From NORP240 sp942492445 (GTDB lineage Bacteria; Pseudomonadota; Gammaproteobacteria; Pseudomonadales; Pseudohongiellaceae): a DNA stretch of 64,000 nt. Shown here in pieces: positions 9,340 to 18,834 of this stretch (position 1 is the stretch's first letter; each line of letters begins with the position of its first letter). The DNA is taken from assembly GCA_942492445.1 (NCBI GenBank), contig CALOEW010000068.1, positions 1-64,000 of the forward strand, in the 5' to 3' direction. A model generated the notes under the pieces. It was not told the DNA's origin. It did not search any database and saw only the letters and a program-made list of their open reading frames with translations. A program made the position numbers and the translations under genes.

Positions 9340-10220
9340 ACAACAAGACAAACTGGTCCCTGCTACACAAAAAGTACTACGACTTGATTCATTATCTGCC
9401 GGTGCTGCTTCTGGCCGGTGTATGCACTGCTGTCAGCGCCCAGCCGATGGCGCGAATGGGAATTTCACCGGACCGGTACGAGGTTGTGTTCGATGAGCGG
9501 GGAGGCGATACCCAGTCACTGATGATTCAGAATCTCAGCGATCAGGAAATAACCGTCTCGCTGTCTGTGAGTCATTGGGACCTCGATGAGAATAATCAGC
9601 TGCGGATAATTCCGCCCTCTGAAAGATCGCTTGATCAATGGATTGTGATAAATCCTTTGCAGGTCAGGATTCCACCGGGATCTCCGCAAACTATTCGTTG
9701 GGCGATTATGCCGCGATTGCAACCTTTGTCAGGTGAATACCGCGCCATGCTGTTCATCGAAGAAAAGCTGCCTCCGGCCCCGCCAACGGAGGGCGAACGC
9801 ATAAGGATGAAGATCCGTTATGGCCTGCCGATATATGCTCACGTAGGCGAGCGTATTGAACGGACGGAGTATAATGGCGTCAATATCGACCGGGACAACA
9901 ACAGGGTCTTTCTCGACATCTCCAATGCCGGAAATGCCCATGTACGGTTGAACGGCAACTATGGCATTTGGCGCCTTTCTGAATTTCCGGGCAACGAAGA
10001 AGCATTACGACAGTTGCGTCGTGGGGTGAGTCAGCCGGCTGAGCCTGGGCAATTTATCACAGGTGCTCTCCCCGGCACGGTGATTCTTCCCGGGAATCGA
10101 CGGGATGTGGTGCTGGATATCCCACTGGGTGCTCCGGGGAAATACAGGGTTGTGCTCGACGGCGAAATCGCCGGCCTGCAAATTATCGAATCACTTGAAC
10201 TGGTTGAACCCGAAACCTGA
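9336..10220 (+). CDS. PapD-like periplasmic pilus chaperone
   Basis: A 294-residue exported protein. After a hydrophobic signal segment (about residues 20-38, ending AVSAQ) the mature part begins MARMGISPDRYEVVFDERGG, followed by LMIQNLSDQEITVSLSV, RIPPGSPQTIRWAI and SGEYRAMLFIEE: the strand pattern of the first immunoglobulin-like domain of fimbrial chaperones. A second beta domain follows (about 175-290). Such chaperones fold pilus subunits and deliver them to an outer-membrane usher. The start at 9336 overlaps the previous stop, and the usher-like gene follows after seven bases. The sequence is divergent from classical PapD/FimC. Confidence 0.75.
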   Translation: MNNKTNWSLLHKKYYDLIHYLPVLLLAGVCTAVSAQPMARMGISPDRYEVVFDERGGDTQSLMIQNLSDQEITVSLSVSHWDLDENNQLRIIPPSERSLDQWIVINPLQVRIPPGSPQTIRWAIMPRLQPLSGEYRAMLFIEEKLPPAPPTEGERIRMKIRYGLPIYAHVGERIERTEYNGVNIDRDNNRVFLDISNAGNAHVRLNGNYGIWRLSEFPGNEEALRQLRRGVSQPAEPGQFITGALPGTVILPGNRRDVVLDIPLGAPGKYRVVLDGEIAGLQIIESLELVEPET

Positions 10221-10227
10221 TCCTGCA

Positions 10228-12873
10228 ATGAATCGCCGGTCAAACAGCTTCACACTGATGACACTGTGGGGGCTGATGGCCCCCGCAGTGGTCTGGTCTG
10301 CGGATCCTGGAGATGTGCTGGCGCAGTTGGAGCGCTTTAATATTCCTGCCGTGAGTGAATCCAGTCTCCGCGGATTCGTCAGTCCGGTTAGCGACGAGCC
10401 CGCCGGGTCCACTTCCTTCCCTGGAGAACTCACCTATACCAGGCAACTCATCGGCCTGTATGTGGACGGCGTCGAACAACCGGCAATTACCGGAGTGTTC
10501 GACGGCGAACAGTACCTGTTGCCTTTGGTCACGGTCATGGATGCAGCTTTGATCAGCATCAGTACCGACACAGCCACTTCCGCAGGAGAAGGAATCCGTC
10601 TCAATACGCCTGGCGGTCAGGCAGGAATTGACCCCTCGGATCTTCGCGTGATCGCGGGCCAGGTACTGGTACGGCAATCCGCGCTGGCCGAAAACCTGCT
10701 GATCGATGTCCGTTTTGATCAGGCCCGCTATGCCATATTCCTGGAATTGCCATGGAGCAGCCCCCAGTTCCGGCAGGCGGTTCAGGCACAGACGCCCGAG
10801 CCGCAGTTCGAGCCGCCTGGAGCGTCAGTCCGCAACTTGCGTGCGGACCTCAACTATATCAGTACCGGTACTTTCGATGGCTGGATGGGGGATTATTTTG
10901 CGGCAGGCAATCTGAGTGGAGGCACCTGGCAGTTTCGCGTTCAGCAGGATGAACTGGGAAATTCCCGGCCCCTGGAATATTACTGGAGCCGTAATTTTCA
11001 GAACTCCCAGGCACTTGCAGGCAACACGGATTTTTCCCTGCATCCGCTGCTTCCAACCGTGGAGCAGACCGGTGTGCAGTTTCTTTACAGCACGGCACCG
11101 CTACCGCGGGCCAGTTACCGAACCAGTACCGGCCCCAACCGGAACCGGGGCATCGCCAATGGAATTCGCAATATCGAGGGTGTTGGGACACCCGGTTCGG
11201 TAGCGGAACTGCGTGTGGACGGTGGTATCGTTGCCAGAACCAGAGTCCGGCTCGACGGAACTTATGATTTCCTTAATGTGGAACTCCCGACACGGGGCTA
11301 CTCGGAAGTCATGGTCTACATACTCGATCGAAGTTCCGGCACATTGCTGGATACACAGAGTTTTTCCCGCCGCAGCGGCATTGAGTTGCTTTCCGGTGGG
11401 CAACATACACTGTTTGGGACTCTGGGAGCCCAGGGGAACCCCCTGGACAGTCAATCCCGTTCGCAGGGCTCGGCCGTGGCTGCCCAATGGCGTTACGGGA
11501 TTACCGAAGACATGACGGTAGAACTGGGTCGGCAGCAGGTGGGCGGCCTGAACGGCACGGAAGCAGCCCTGTCGATGGCGCTGTTCAATAACTGGTTCGG
11601 GTCGCTGGGATATGCATCCAGTTTTGACCGCGATGCCATGGGGCTGGACCTGGAGGGGGGCAATGGACTGTGGTCTTTCGATTTTCGTGCGCGAGAGTAC
11701 CGGATGACAGGACTGCCGGATCGGGACCAAGAAAGGCGCCAGTGGTCCCGTTATTTGAACTACCGTTACGAGTTTACAGAAAACCTGACACTGGGTCTGG
11801 TGGGGCGGGATGTAAGAACCAGTTTCGCTACAGAAAGCTTCTTGATGCCCGGTGCCAACTGGAGTAACAGGCGTAACTTTTCAGTGTCGGCATACCCTAA
11901 TATTAATGGAAATTATCGACTCGACAGCCGCTACGGTTTGTCTCCGTTGGCCACGGCGCGTTACGCCTATGAAAGTAATCGACACCTGATTGACTACCGG
12001 CAGCGCAACGGCAGAGGCCAGGAATACTACGCCAACTACCGAACCGGCCAGTCCCTCAGTGACCGCATGGAGCTTGGGCTGGTGCACTATTCGGAGAACG
12101 ATCTGCTTGGGCGGGTCCAGTTCGGTGTGGTAACAAACGGAGGTCGGATTGGTTACAACATGGACTGGGAGTCCAGGCTATTGCCCGGATTCAACTCGAG
12201 ACTGCGTCTTGCCAGGGGGGGCTATGATGTCGGAATCTATGAAGACGAGGAAGAGGATGAACTGTATCTGCAGTGGCATATGACTCTGGATTTTGCCGTG
12301 GCACAGAGTGGTATCGTGCCGGCGGATACTGCCTGGGGGGCTTTCAGCAGTGCGGCACTTACCGGAGAAGTTCTGCTTGGTGGCAGGCGCGTTACTGCAG
12401 CTGACGAGATCGATCGGATAGAACTGGTGATTGATGGCGACAGCCACACAGCCCTGGTGGAAGCGGGGCGCTATTACCTGGATGGTCTGGAGCCTGGGCT
12501 GCACAAGATTTCCATCGATTCCCGATTTCTGCCGATCGAGTTGATGCCCGGAGACAACCAGGACTACTGGGTACGTCTCGAAGCCGGAGCATCAACCGAA
12601 GTACCCCTGATTCTGGAAGCCCGCTACGCAATTGCCGGCCGTGTCCGCAATGTGGACGGTGCAAACATGGTGGGGTTGAACCTCGCCATCCTTAACGACG
12701 CCGGTCGAAAGGTGGGTGAGGCCTATACCGACCAGTACGGACTGTACCGGGCGGATGCACTGGCTCCGGGAAAATACTACGTGGTTGCCGAAGAGAATGG
12801 AGTGCGTCTGTCGGCGATTCAGGTAGAGATCGTTGATGCCTTTCTTTTCGAGCAGGATCTGCTGGTTCCCTGA
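10228..12873 (+). CDS. Atypical outer-membrane usher-like protein
   Basis: An 881-residue exported protein (signal peptide ending VVWSA). The N-terminal region (about 60-200) is beta-rich; then comes a long barrel-like stretch of alternating aromatic and polar residues (about 220-700). GTPGSVAELRVDGGIVARTRV and the following FLNVELP/YSEVMVYILD resemble the plug region of fimbrial ushers. The C-terminus (about 800-881: AIAGRVRNVDGANMVG, DQYGLYRADALAPGKYYVV) resembles a carboxypeptidase-regulatory-like beta-sandwich. The likely role is translocating chaperone-bound subunits across the outer membrane. The ATG at 10228 is used here; a longer frame overlaps the chaperone gene. Confidence 0.72.
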   Translation: MNRRSNSFTLMTLWGLMAPAVVWSADPGDVLAQLERFNIPAVSESSLRGFVSPVSDEPAGSTSFPGELTYTRQLIGLYVDGVEQPAITGVFDGEQYLLPLVTVMDAALISISTDTATSAGEGIRLNTPGGQAGIDPSDLRVIAGQVLVRQSALAENLLIDVRFDQARYAIFLELPWSSPQFRQAVQAQTPEPQFEPPGASVRNLRADLNYISTGTFDGWMGDYFAAGNLSGGTWQFRVQQDELGNSRPLEYYWSRNFQNSQALAGNTDFSLHPLLPTVEQTGVQFLYSTAPLPRASYRTSTGPNRNRGIANGIRNIEGVGTPGSVAELRVDGGIVARTRVRLDGTYDFLNVELPTRGYSEVMVYILDRSSGTLLDTQSFSRRSGIELLSGGQHTLFGTLGAQGNPLDSQSRSQGSAVAAQWRYGITEDMTVELGRQQVGGLNGTEAALSMALFNNWFGSLGYASSFDRDAMGLDLEGGNGLWSFDFRAREYRMTGLPDRDQERRQWSRYLNYRYEFTENLTLGLVGRDVRTSFATESFLMPGANWSNRRNFSVSAYPNINGNYRLDSRYGLSPLATARYAYESNRHLIDYRQRNGRGQEYYANYRTGQSLSDRMELGLVHYSENDLLGRVQFGVVTNGGRIGYNMDWESRLLPGFNSRLRLARGGYDVGIYEDEEEDELYLQWHMTLDFAVAQSGIVPADTAWGAFSSAALTGEVLLGGRRVTAADEIDRIELVIDGDSHTALVEAGRYYLDGLEPGLHKISIDSRFLPIELMPGDNQDYWVRLEAGASTEVPLILEARYAIAGRVRNVDGANMVGLNLAILNDAGRKVGEAYTDQYGLYRADALAPGKYYVVAEENGVRLSAIQVEIVDAFLFEQDLLVP

Positions 12874-12921
12874 GGCAAATACGTCAGTCTTCCGAACTGA
12901 TCCAAGCCGCTCAGCCGGGTG

Positions 12922-13416
12922 TCATTTCAGGGGTTGAAATTCCTTGGGCAACAATACCACGCGTGTTCTTGAGAACCGATCATGCAGTGCGTAATTGTCC
13001 CTGTCGATCAGAACCCACAAATACCCCAGGCCGAACAGCAAGAAGGACGGCCACGCCAGCAACAGGCGAAGCAGGGCATGACCGGGAGTAAGCAGGCCGC
13101 CTTGGTAATCCTGCACCCGTAGCCGCCAGGCAAGCATTCCCAGGGTCTGGCCACTCTTGCACCAGAACCAGGCATAGAATACGGTTGCTGAAAGCAACAT
13201 AGCCGCAAACAGCACGGCTCCCAGAACCGGGTCCGTCTCCACGGCCCCGTTCTCGAGCCGGTTGGTCTCGGTACCGACAACAAGTTGTAACGCCAACCCA
13301 ACCAGCATCCAGATTGCCGCCACCAGGAAACCGTCGTACAGCAGAGCCGCCAGGCGCCGAAAGAGGCCGGCGCCCGGAAGCGCCGGCAGGTCCAGGCTGT
13401 TCAGGGTCGAACTCAA
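12922..13416 (-). CDS. RDD-family membrane protein
   Basis: A 164-residue integral membrane protein with the RDD pattern: GLFRRLAALLYDGFLVAAIW at the start of the first helix, further helices near 68-90 and 115-135, and IDRDNYALHDRFSRTRVV near the C-terminus. Function in this family is mostly unknown; some members are linked to ion transport. The start appears to be TTG (13414-13416), eight bases after the pntB stop, with AAGGAG overlapping the end of pntB. It therefore looks like the last gene of the pnt operon. Confidence 0.78.
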   Translation of the reverse strand: MSSTLNSLDLPALPGAGLFRRLAALLYDGFLVAAIWMLVGLALQLVVGTETNRLENGAVETDPVLGAVLFAAMLLSATVFYAWFWCKSGQTLGMLAWRLRVQDYQGGLLTPGHALLRLLLAWPSFLLFGLGYLWVLIDRDNYALHDRFSRTRVVLLPKEFQPLK

Positions 13417-13423
13417 AGCCGGG

Positions 13424-14845
13424 TTACAGCTCCTTGACCGAGTGGATCAGTTCGTTGGCAGCTTTTTGTCCGTCGCCGAAAAGCATTCGCGTGTTGTCGG
13501 CAAAAAACAAAGGATTCTCCACGCCGGAGAAGCCGGCTCCGCGACCACGCTTGACGACAATGACATTCCTGGAATCCATGGCATTGAGAATGGGCATGCC
13601 GTACAGAGGGCTGCTGGTGTCGGTCTTGGCCGAAGGATTCACCACGTCGTTGGCTCCTATCACCAGGCTGACCGTGGTGTTCTTGAAGTCCGCATTGATG
13701 TCTTCCATGTCGTAAATCATGTCATAGGGGACACCGGCCTCAGCCAACAGCACGTTCATGTGCCCCGGCATCCTTCCTGCCACCGGGTGGATGGCGAATT
13801 TGACTGACACCCCCTTGTTGGTGAGCAACTGGGCCAGCTCCCAGATCTTGTGTTGAGCCTGGGCTACCGCCATCCCGTATCCGGGAATGATGATGACCTG
13901 GTCGGCGAACGCCATGAGAATGCCTGCATCCTGAGCCTTGATCTCTTTCATCTCGCCCTGCTCACCGGTTGCGGCAGCACCGGTGTCGGTGCCGACCCCG
14001 GCGAAAAACACATTGGCCACTGAACGGTTCATGGCGACGGCCATCAGATGAGTTAGGAGACTACCCGCGGACCCGACGACGATTCCCGCAATTATCATGG
14101 CGGCATTCCCAAGCACGTAGCCTTCAAAGCCAACGGCCAGACCCGTCAATGCATTGAACAGGGAGATGATCACCGGCATGTCGGCACCCCCAACGGGCAC
14201 GGTTATGAAAATCCCAAGTATCAGTGCCAGTGCATAGAAGACAATTATCGGGGTCAGATCCGATGCGAAATAGATCGCTATGGCGAAAGCGACGGTCGCC
14301 AGCGCCAGTACGCCATTGATCAGGTGCTGGCCCGGCAGCAATCGGCTGCGGCTCAGCCTGCCGTCAAGCTTGGCCCAGGCAATTATGCTGCCACTGAAGG
14401 AAATGGTGCCGATGATGGCTCCGAGTATAGCCAGGATGGCAACATCCGCACCAAGCGCATCAGGAACCGAAGCCGCGAGTCCGCGTTCCACTTCGCCGGT
14501 TGCTTTCAGCAGTTCCACTGCGGCGATAGTTGCTGCGGCGCCACCGCCCATGCCGTTGTACATGGCGATCATCTGCGGCATGTCGGTCATGGCGACTTTC
14601 CTGCCGCTCCACCAGGCATAACCGCCACCCAGGGCGATGGCGATTACGATAAGCATCAGGTTGGTACTGGCGTGGCTGCTGCCAGTAATCTCCGGTGCCA
14701 GGAAAGTCACGAGAGTGGCCAGCACCATGCCGACCCCGGCCCAGATAATGCCGCGGCGGGCGGTCACTGGTGAGCTCATCTGCTTGAGCCCCATGATGAA
14801 CAGGACCGCGGCGATAAAATAGATTGCCTGAATGAGAAAGTCCAT
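13424..14845 (-). CDS. pntB: NAD(P) transhydrogenase subunit beta (PntB)
   Basis: The proton-translocating transhydrogenase couples hydride transfer between NAD(H) and NADP(H) to the proton gradient. This 473-residue subunit has about eight membrane helices (residues 1-270) and a C-terminal NADP-binding domain with VIIIPGYGMAVAQAQHK, HPVAGRMPGHMNVLLAEA and VIGANDVVNPSAK, all hallmark segments. It abuts pntAB without a gap and forms an operon with it and pntAA. The likely role is NADPH supply for biosynthesis. Confidence 0.96.
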   Translation of the reverse strand: MDFLIQAIYFIAAVLFIMGLKQMSSPVTARRGIIWAGVGMVLATLVTFLAPEITGSSHASTNLMLIVIAIALGGGYAWWSGRKVAMTDMPQMIAMYNGMGGGAAATIAAVELLKATGEVERGLAASVPDALGADVAILAILGAIIGTISFSGSIIAWAKLDGRLSRSRLLPGQHLINGVLALATVAFAIAIYFASDLTPIIVFYALALILGIFITVPVGGADMPVIISLFNALTGLAVGFEGYVLGNAAMIIAGIVVGSAGSLLTHLMAVAMNRSVANVFFAGVGTDTGAAATGEQGEMKEIKAQDAGILMAFADQVIIIPGYGMAVAQAQHKIWELAQLLTNKGVSVKFAIHPVAGRMPGHMNVLLAEAGVPYDMIYDMEDINADFKNTTVSLVIGANDVVNPSAKTDTSSPLYGMPILNAMDSRNVIVVKRGRGAGFSGVENPLFFADNTRMLFGDGQKAANELIHSVKEL

Positions 14846-15151
14846 TTACTGTCCCTCCCCGCCGGTTTCTTTCTTGCTGGGTTTGAACATTTCCAGCATA
14901 CGCTCAGTAACCACGTAGCCTCCCACCGCGTTGCCGGCACCCAGCAATACCGCGATAAAACCGATAATCTGCTCCGCTGGCGTTTCCGCGATTCCAAGCG
15001 CAAACATGGCACCTACCAGAACGATCCCATGCACAAAGTTCGAGCCTGACATCAATGGCGTGTGAAGTATAACGGGAACCCGGGTGATGATTTCATAGCC
15101 CGTAAAACCCGCCAGCATAAAAATATAGAGGGCAGCCAATCCTTCAATCAT
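14846..15151 (-). CDS. pntAB: NAD(P) transhydrogenase subunit alpha, membrane part (PntAB)
   Basis: A 101-residue membrane polypeptide corresponding to the C-terminal membrane domain of E. coli PntA, here a separate gene as in many bacteria. It shows three helices, with RVPVILHTPLMSGSNFVHGIV in the middle, a strongly conserved segment. Its ATG overlaps the pntAA stop (ATGA), and it is followed immediately by pntB. Confidence 0.93.
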   Translation of the reverse strand: MIEGLAALYIFMLAGFTGYEIITRVPVILHTPLMSGSNFVHGIVLVGAMFALGIAETPAEQIIGFIAVLLGAGNAVGGYVVTERMLEMFKPSKKETGGEGQ

Positions 15152-16290
15152 GATTCTGCTCCTTGATTGTTGTTTATTCTTTCCTGCAATGTTGGATGGT
15201 GAATTTTTCCGCCGTGAGTTAACAGGCTGTCATTGATGATCTGGTCCTCCAGGTTGATTGTGATCTGACCTTCCTGAATGAGCAGTTCCAGAAAATTCAA
15301 CAGGTTCTTGGAATACAGCTCGCTGGCGTGATTGCTGACGGTACTGGGTATGTTCACCGGGCCGTATATCTTGACACGGTTATGCAGAACCGTTTCGCCA
15401 GCCCGGGTAAGCTCACAATTGCCGCCGCCCTCGGCGGCCAGATCAAGAACCACCGAACCGCCTCGCATGGCTTCCACCATGGCAGTGGTGATGATTCTGG
15501 GTGACGGTCGACCCGGAATCGCCGCTGTGGTGATCACCACGTCGGCTGCCGCGATGTGCCTGGCAAGTACGTCCTGCTGTTGTTGTTTCTCCTCGTCGGT
15601 AAGCTCACGGGCATAACCGCCGCTGCCTTCTGCCGTGATCCCAACGTCCACGAATTTGGCGCCCAGGGATTCCACCTGCTCCTTTACCGCCGCCCGCACG
15701 TCGTAGCCTTCCACGATGGCTCCAAGCCGGCGTGCCGTGGCGATAGCCTGGAGTCCTGCAACCCCGGCGCCGATCACCAGTACCTTGGACGGTCGGACCG
15801 TGCCGACCGCAGTGGTCAACATGGGGAAAAACTTGCCCAGCAGACTGGCCGCCATGAGCACGGCCTTATAGCCGGCGATGGCTGCCTGTGATGACAGCGC
15901 ATCCATAGCCTGAGCCCTGGTGATCCTTGGAATCATTTCCATGGAAAAGGCGCTGATATTCCTGCTGGCCAGCTTTTCGAAACGGGTTAAATCAGAATAG
16001 GGATTGAGGTAACCGATGAGCACCGAGCCTTCTTTCAACTGGTCAATCTGGTCGGCGGTCACGGGGTTGACCATCAGAGTGATGTCGGACTCCCCCAGCA
16101 ACTGTGCGCCGTCAGCTACGACACCAGCCTCCTGGTAATCCTGGTCACTCCAACCGGCAGCTTCACCGGCGCCGGCCTGAATGGCGACCTGTACATCCTG
16201 CCCGACCAGTCGCTTGACGACGTCCGGCACCAGTGCCACTCGCTGCTCGCCATCCCGAATCTCTGTCGGGACTCCGATTTTTATAGGCAT
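15148..16290 (-). CDS. pntA: NAD(P) transhydrogenase subunit alpha, NAD-binding part (PntAA)
   Basis: The soluble NAD(H)-binding subunit of transhydrogenase, 380 residues. It begins MPIKIGVPTEIRDGEQRVAL, typical of the alanine dehydrogenase/PntA fold, and shows VLVIGAGVAGLQAIATARRLGA as the dinucleotide-binding loop. It is the first gene of pntAA-pntAB-pntB-RDD, so the promoter should lie in 16291-16555, shared divergently with the synthase gene at 16556. Confidence 0.95.
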   Translation of the reverse strand: MPIKIGVPTEIRDGEQRVALVPDVVKRLVGQDVQVAIQAGAGEAAGWSDQDYQEAGVVADGAQLLGESDITLMVNPVTADQIDQLKEGSVLIGYLNPYSDLTRFEKLASRNISAFSMEMIPRITRAQAMDALSSQAAIAGYKAVLMAASLLGKFFPMLTTAVGTVRPSKVLVIGAGVAGLQAIATARRLGAIVEGYDVRAAVKEQVESLGAKFVDVGITAEGSGGYARELTDEEKQQQQDVLARHIAAADVVITTAAIPGRPSPRIITTAMVEAMRGGSVVLDLAAEGGGNCELTRAGETVLHNRVKIYGPVNIPSTVSNHASELYSKNLLNFLELLIQEGQITINLEDQIINDSLLTHGGKIHHPTLQERINNNQGAES

Positions 16291-16555
16291 AAACCACTCC
16301 TGGCGATCATTTGCGGATAAAGCGCGGAGTATATACGGAACCGCCCGACAATTGAATGATGACGGTCAGATCGATGAAGGTTAGTCCGGATCCGGTGGTG
16401 TAGTGTCTCTCCGGTGATCCGGAATCCGGTGTTCATGCGGTTTCTAGACTGGCGGGTTTACTGGTAGAATCAGCGCCCTTTATATGATGCCGGGTTCCGT
16501 GATTTCCCGGGATATCCATCAATGACAGCATCGCCTTCAATCTGTCAACAATACT

Positions 16556-18139
16556 ATGGACAAATCAGATACCACCACTCCAGCCGGGAGCGGACGCCAT
16601 ATCGCCATCCTTGATACGACTCTGCGGGATGGAGAGCAGACCCAGGGCGTGTCCTTCGCGGCCAATGAAAAACTGAACATCGCCCGGGCGCTGCTGCAGT
16701 CTCTGAAGGTGGATCGGATCGAGGTGGCTTCGGCCTGTGTCTCCGAAGGTGAAAAGCTGGCGGTCGCCCGGATTAACCAGTGGGCAGCCAGGGAGGGCTA
16801 TGACGAGCGCGTCGAAGTGCTGGGCTTTGTGGACCACAAGCGCAGCGTGGACTGGATCAAGGCGGCTGGCGGCAAGGTGATTAATCTACTGTCAAAGGGC
16901 AGCGAGAAACATTGCCGTGAGCAGCTTGGCAAGACTCTTGAAGTACATGCCGATGACATTGCCAGGACCGTGGAGTACGCCCGCAGCCAGGGACTGCACT
17001 GCAACATGTACCTTGAAGACTGGTCCAACGGATTCGTGGACAGCCGCGACTACGTATTCGGACTGCTGGAGCGGACCGGGCAACTGGGCATCCGGCATTT
17101 CATGCTGCCCGATACCCTGGGGGTCATGGCACCTGAAGAGGTTACTTCAGCGCTGCAGGTAATGCTGGCTGAATTTCCAAAGCTGGATTTCGATTTTCAT
17201 CCCCATAACGACTATGGCCTTGCCACTGCCAATGTGCTGGCGGCAGTTCGGGCCGGTATCAATACCGTACACTGCACCATCAACTGTCTGGGGGAGAGGG
17301 CTGGCAATGCGTCGCTGGCCGAGGTCGTGGTGGCGCTCAAAGACAAGCTGCGCATGAATCTGTCGGTGGATGAAACCCGTATCGTCACACTCAGCAGAAT
17401 GGTGGAAAATTTTTCCGGAAAATGGATTGCCGCCAATACACCCGTTGTCGGTGCCGATGTGTTCACGCAGACAGCTGGAATTCATGCGGACGGAGATATG
17501 AAAGGAAACCTCTATGTTACCGAGCTGAGGCCGGAGCGCTTCGACCGCAAGCGTACCTATGCATTGGGAAAAATGAGCGGCAAGGCGTCGCTTATCAATA
17601 ACCTGGATGAGCTTGGGTTGAATCTCAGCGAAGAGGAGCAGGCCAAGGTTCTGGAACGTATAGTTAAACTTGGTGATTCTAAACAGATCATCACTCCGGA
17701 AGACCTGCCATTCATCATTGCCGATGTCATGGAAAGCCGTGACGTTCATCTGATTACTCTCAGGAACTGCTACGTGAGCAGTGGGCTTGACGTGGAAAGC
17801 ACAGCGAGCATCCGACTGGACATTGAAGGTGAGGAGTACCACAGTTCCGGCTCCGGTAATGGTGGCTTTGCAGCTTTTATCAATGCTATCAGGAAGATTC
17901 TCGACCAGCGCGACTTCGCTATGCCCGATCTGGTCGACTTCGAAGTGCACATTCCCCGCGGTGGCGATACCAATGCGCTTACCGAGGCCATAATCACCTG
18001 GGGTATGGAAGGGCGCAAGATCAAAACCCGCGGCGTGGATTCAAATCAGGTGCTGGCGGCTATAAAGGCCACCATGCGAATGATCAACATGCGCTTGCAG
18101 AGCGAGCTGGATTCCCGTCAACCGGGAACGGCAGGTTAA
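16556..18139 (+). CDS. 2-isopropylmalate / citramalate synthase family protein
   Basis: A HMGL-like acyl-CoA condensing enzyme of 527 residues. DTTLRDGEQTQGVSF opens the TIM barrel; HPHNDYG supplies the metal-binding histidines, and NCLGERAGNASLAEV follows. The C-terminal third (about 370-510) is a LeuA-type allosteric domain (GSGNGGFAAFINAI). It condenses acetyl-CoA with a 2-oxo acid, either 2-oxoisovalerate (leucine) or pyruvate (citramalate route to isoleucine). The window contains a second, canonical leuA at 29 kb, so this paralogue may serve the citramalate branch; that is inference. It faces leuB across a repeat-containing gap. Confidence 0.8.
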   Translation: MDKSDTTTPAGSGRHIAILDTTLRDGEQTQGVSFAANEKLNIARALLQSLKVDRIEVASACVSEGEKLAVARINQWAAREGYDERVEVLGFVDHKRSVDWIKAAGGKVINLLSKGSEKHCREQLGKTLEVHADDIARTVEYARSQGLHCNMYLEDWSNGFVDSRDYVFGLLERTGQLGIRHFMLPDTLGVMAPEEVTSALQVMLAEFPKLDFDFHPHNDYGLATANVLAAVRAGINTVHCTINCLGERAGNASLAEVVVALKDKLRMNLSVDETRIVTLSRMVENFSGKWIAANTPVVGADVFTQTAGIHADGDMKGNLYVTELRPERFDRKRTYALGKMSGKASLINNLDELGLNLSEEEQAKVLERIVKLGDSKQIITPEDLPFIIADVMESRDVHLITLRNCYVSSGLDVESTASIRLDIEGEEYHSSGSGNGGFAAFINAIRKILDQRDFAMPDLVDFEVHIPRGGDTNALTEAIITWGMEGRKIKTRGVDSNQVLAAIKATMRMINMRLQSELDSRQPGTAG

Positions 18140-18150
18140 TGAACTTCTAG

Positions 18151-18388
18151 GGAACCTCTGATTAAGTCCCCTAGCGAATCTTTGAATGTGCAGATTTGCT
18201 TCTCTGGATTGGAGGGATGTTTGCGATTCGTGGCTTCGAGCGGCGTGGCCGGCAGGGGAGTCTGAGGACGGAGCAATAAAAACGCAGCACCGATCAATCG
18301 AGGGAGACCGTTTTCCAGGGCATACATCTCAACACAGTATCTCCCGACCGACTCCCGCAGAGCAGTGCCAAAATGAATCAGAGGTTCC
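18151..18388 (+). repeat. Full-length GGAACC inverted-repeat (MITE-like) element
   Basis: About 238 bases with GGAACCTCTGATTAAG at the left and TGAATCAGAGGTTCC at the right. The right 45 bases (GACTCCCGCAGAGCAGTG) closely match the right end of the 33.5 kb copy; the interior differs more. Flanks are CTAG on the left and TGAG on the right, an imperfect match to a YTAR-type duplication. It lies 12 bases after the upstream synthase gene and may influence its 3' end. Confidence 0.75.
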
Positions 18389-18834
18389 TGAGCTCCAAGA
18401 ATCAGGCTGACCGAGACCAGCACAAGGATTCCAGGCAACTGACCACGCAACTTGGGATTGTTGTTGCTGGCGAGACATAAACTGCCGTTGCTGCTTGCTG
18501 CCCCATCTCTTCTGTGGAGTGAGATTGGCGGTTCCGCGGCGCTGGTTCTCGATATTCCCCAGGACTGGGCGCTGTGGGTGGCGGGAGGTATCTGGATCTT
18601 TTTCTGGCTGCGGCAACGGATGTTTACCGACCAACTTTAGGCGTTTCGTAAAAGAATGCTCACAGTTTCAGTCTTGGAACAGCCGACGGTAATGATGTAA
18701 GAATTCCGGCTCACTCATCGAGTGCCGTATTGCGCAATTGTTCACAGCTTCGCAATCGAACTGCAGGATCAGAAGGCAGCGTGTACTCGGTGTTTCTGGG
18801 CACAAGCAGCCCGGGGTTTGTCTTTTTCGACCTG
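18389..18834. other. Intergenic region between the synthase gene and leuB, with a doubtful small ORF
   Basis: 446 bases downstream of two convergent genes. A 62-codon frame at 18452-18640 (start TTG) would encode a hydrophobic N-terminus and the segment ALWVAGGIWIFFWLRQRMF, reminiscent of a membrane-protein tail. There is no good ribosome binding site and no recognisable family, so it may be a decayed gene fragment rather than a live gene. Confidence 0.3.

Noticed and set aside
18452..18640. 62-residue hydrophobic ORF
   Set aside because: TTG start, no ribosome binding site and no family; kept only as a remark in the gap annotation.
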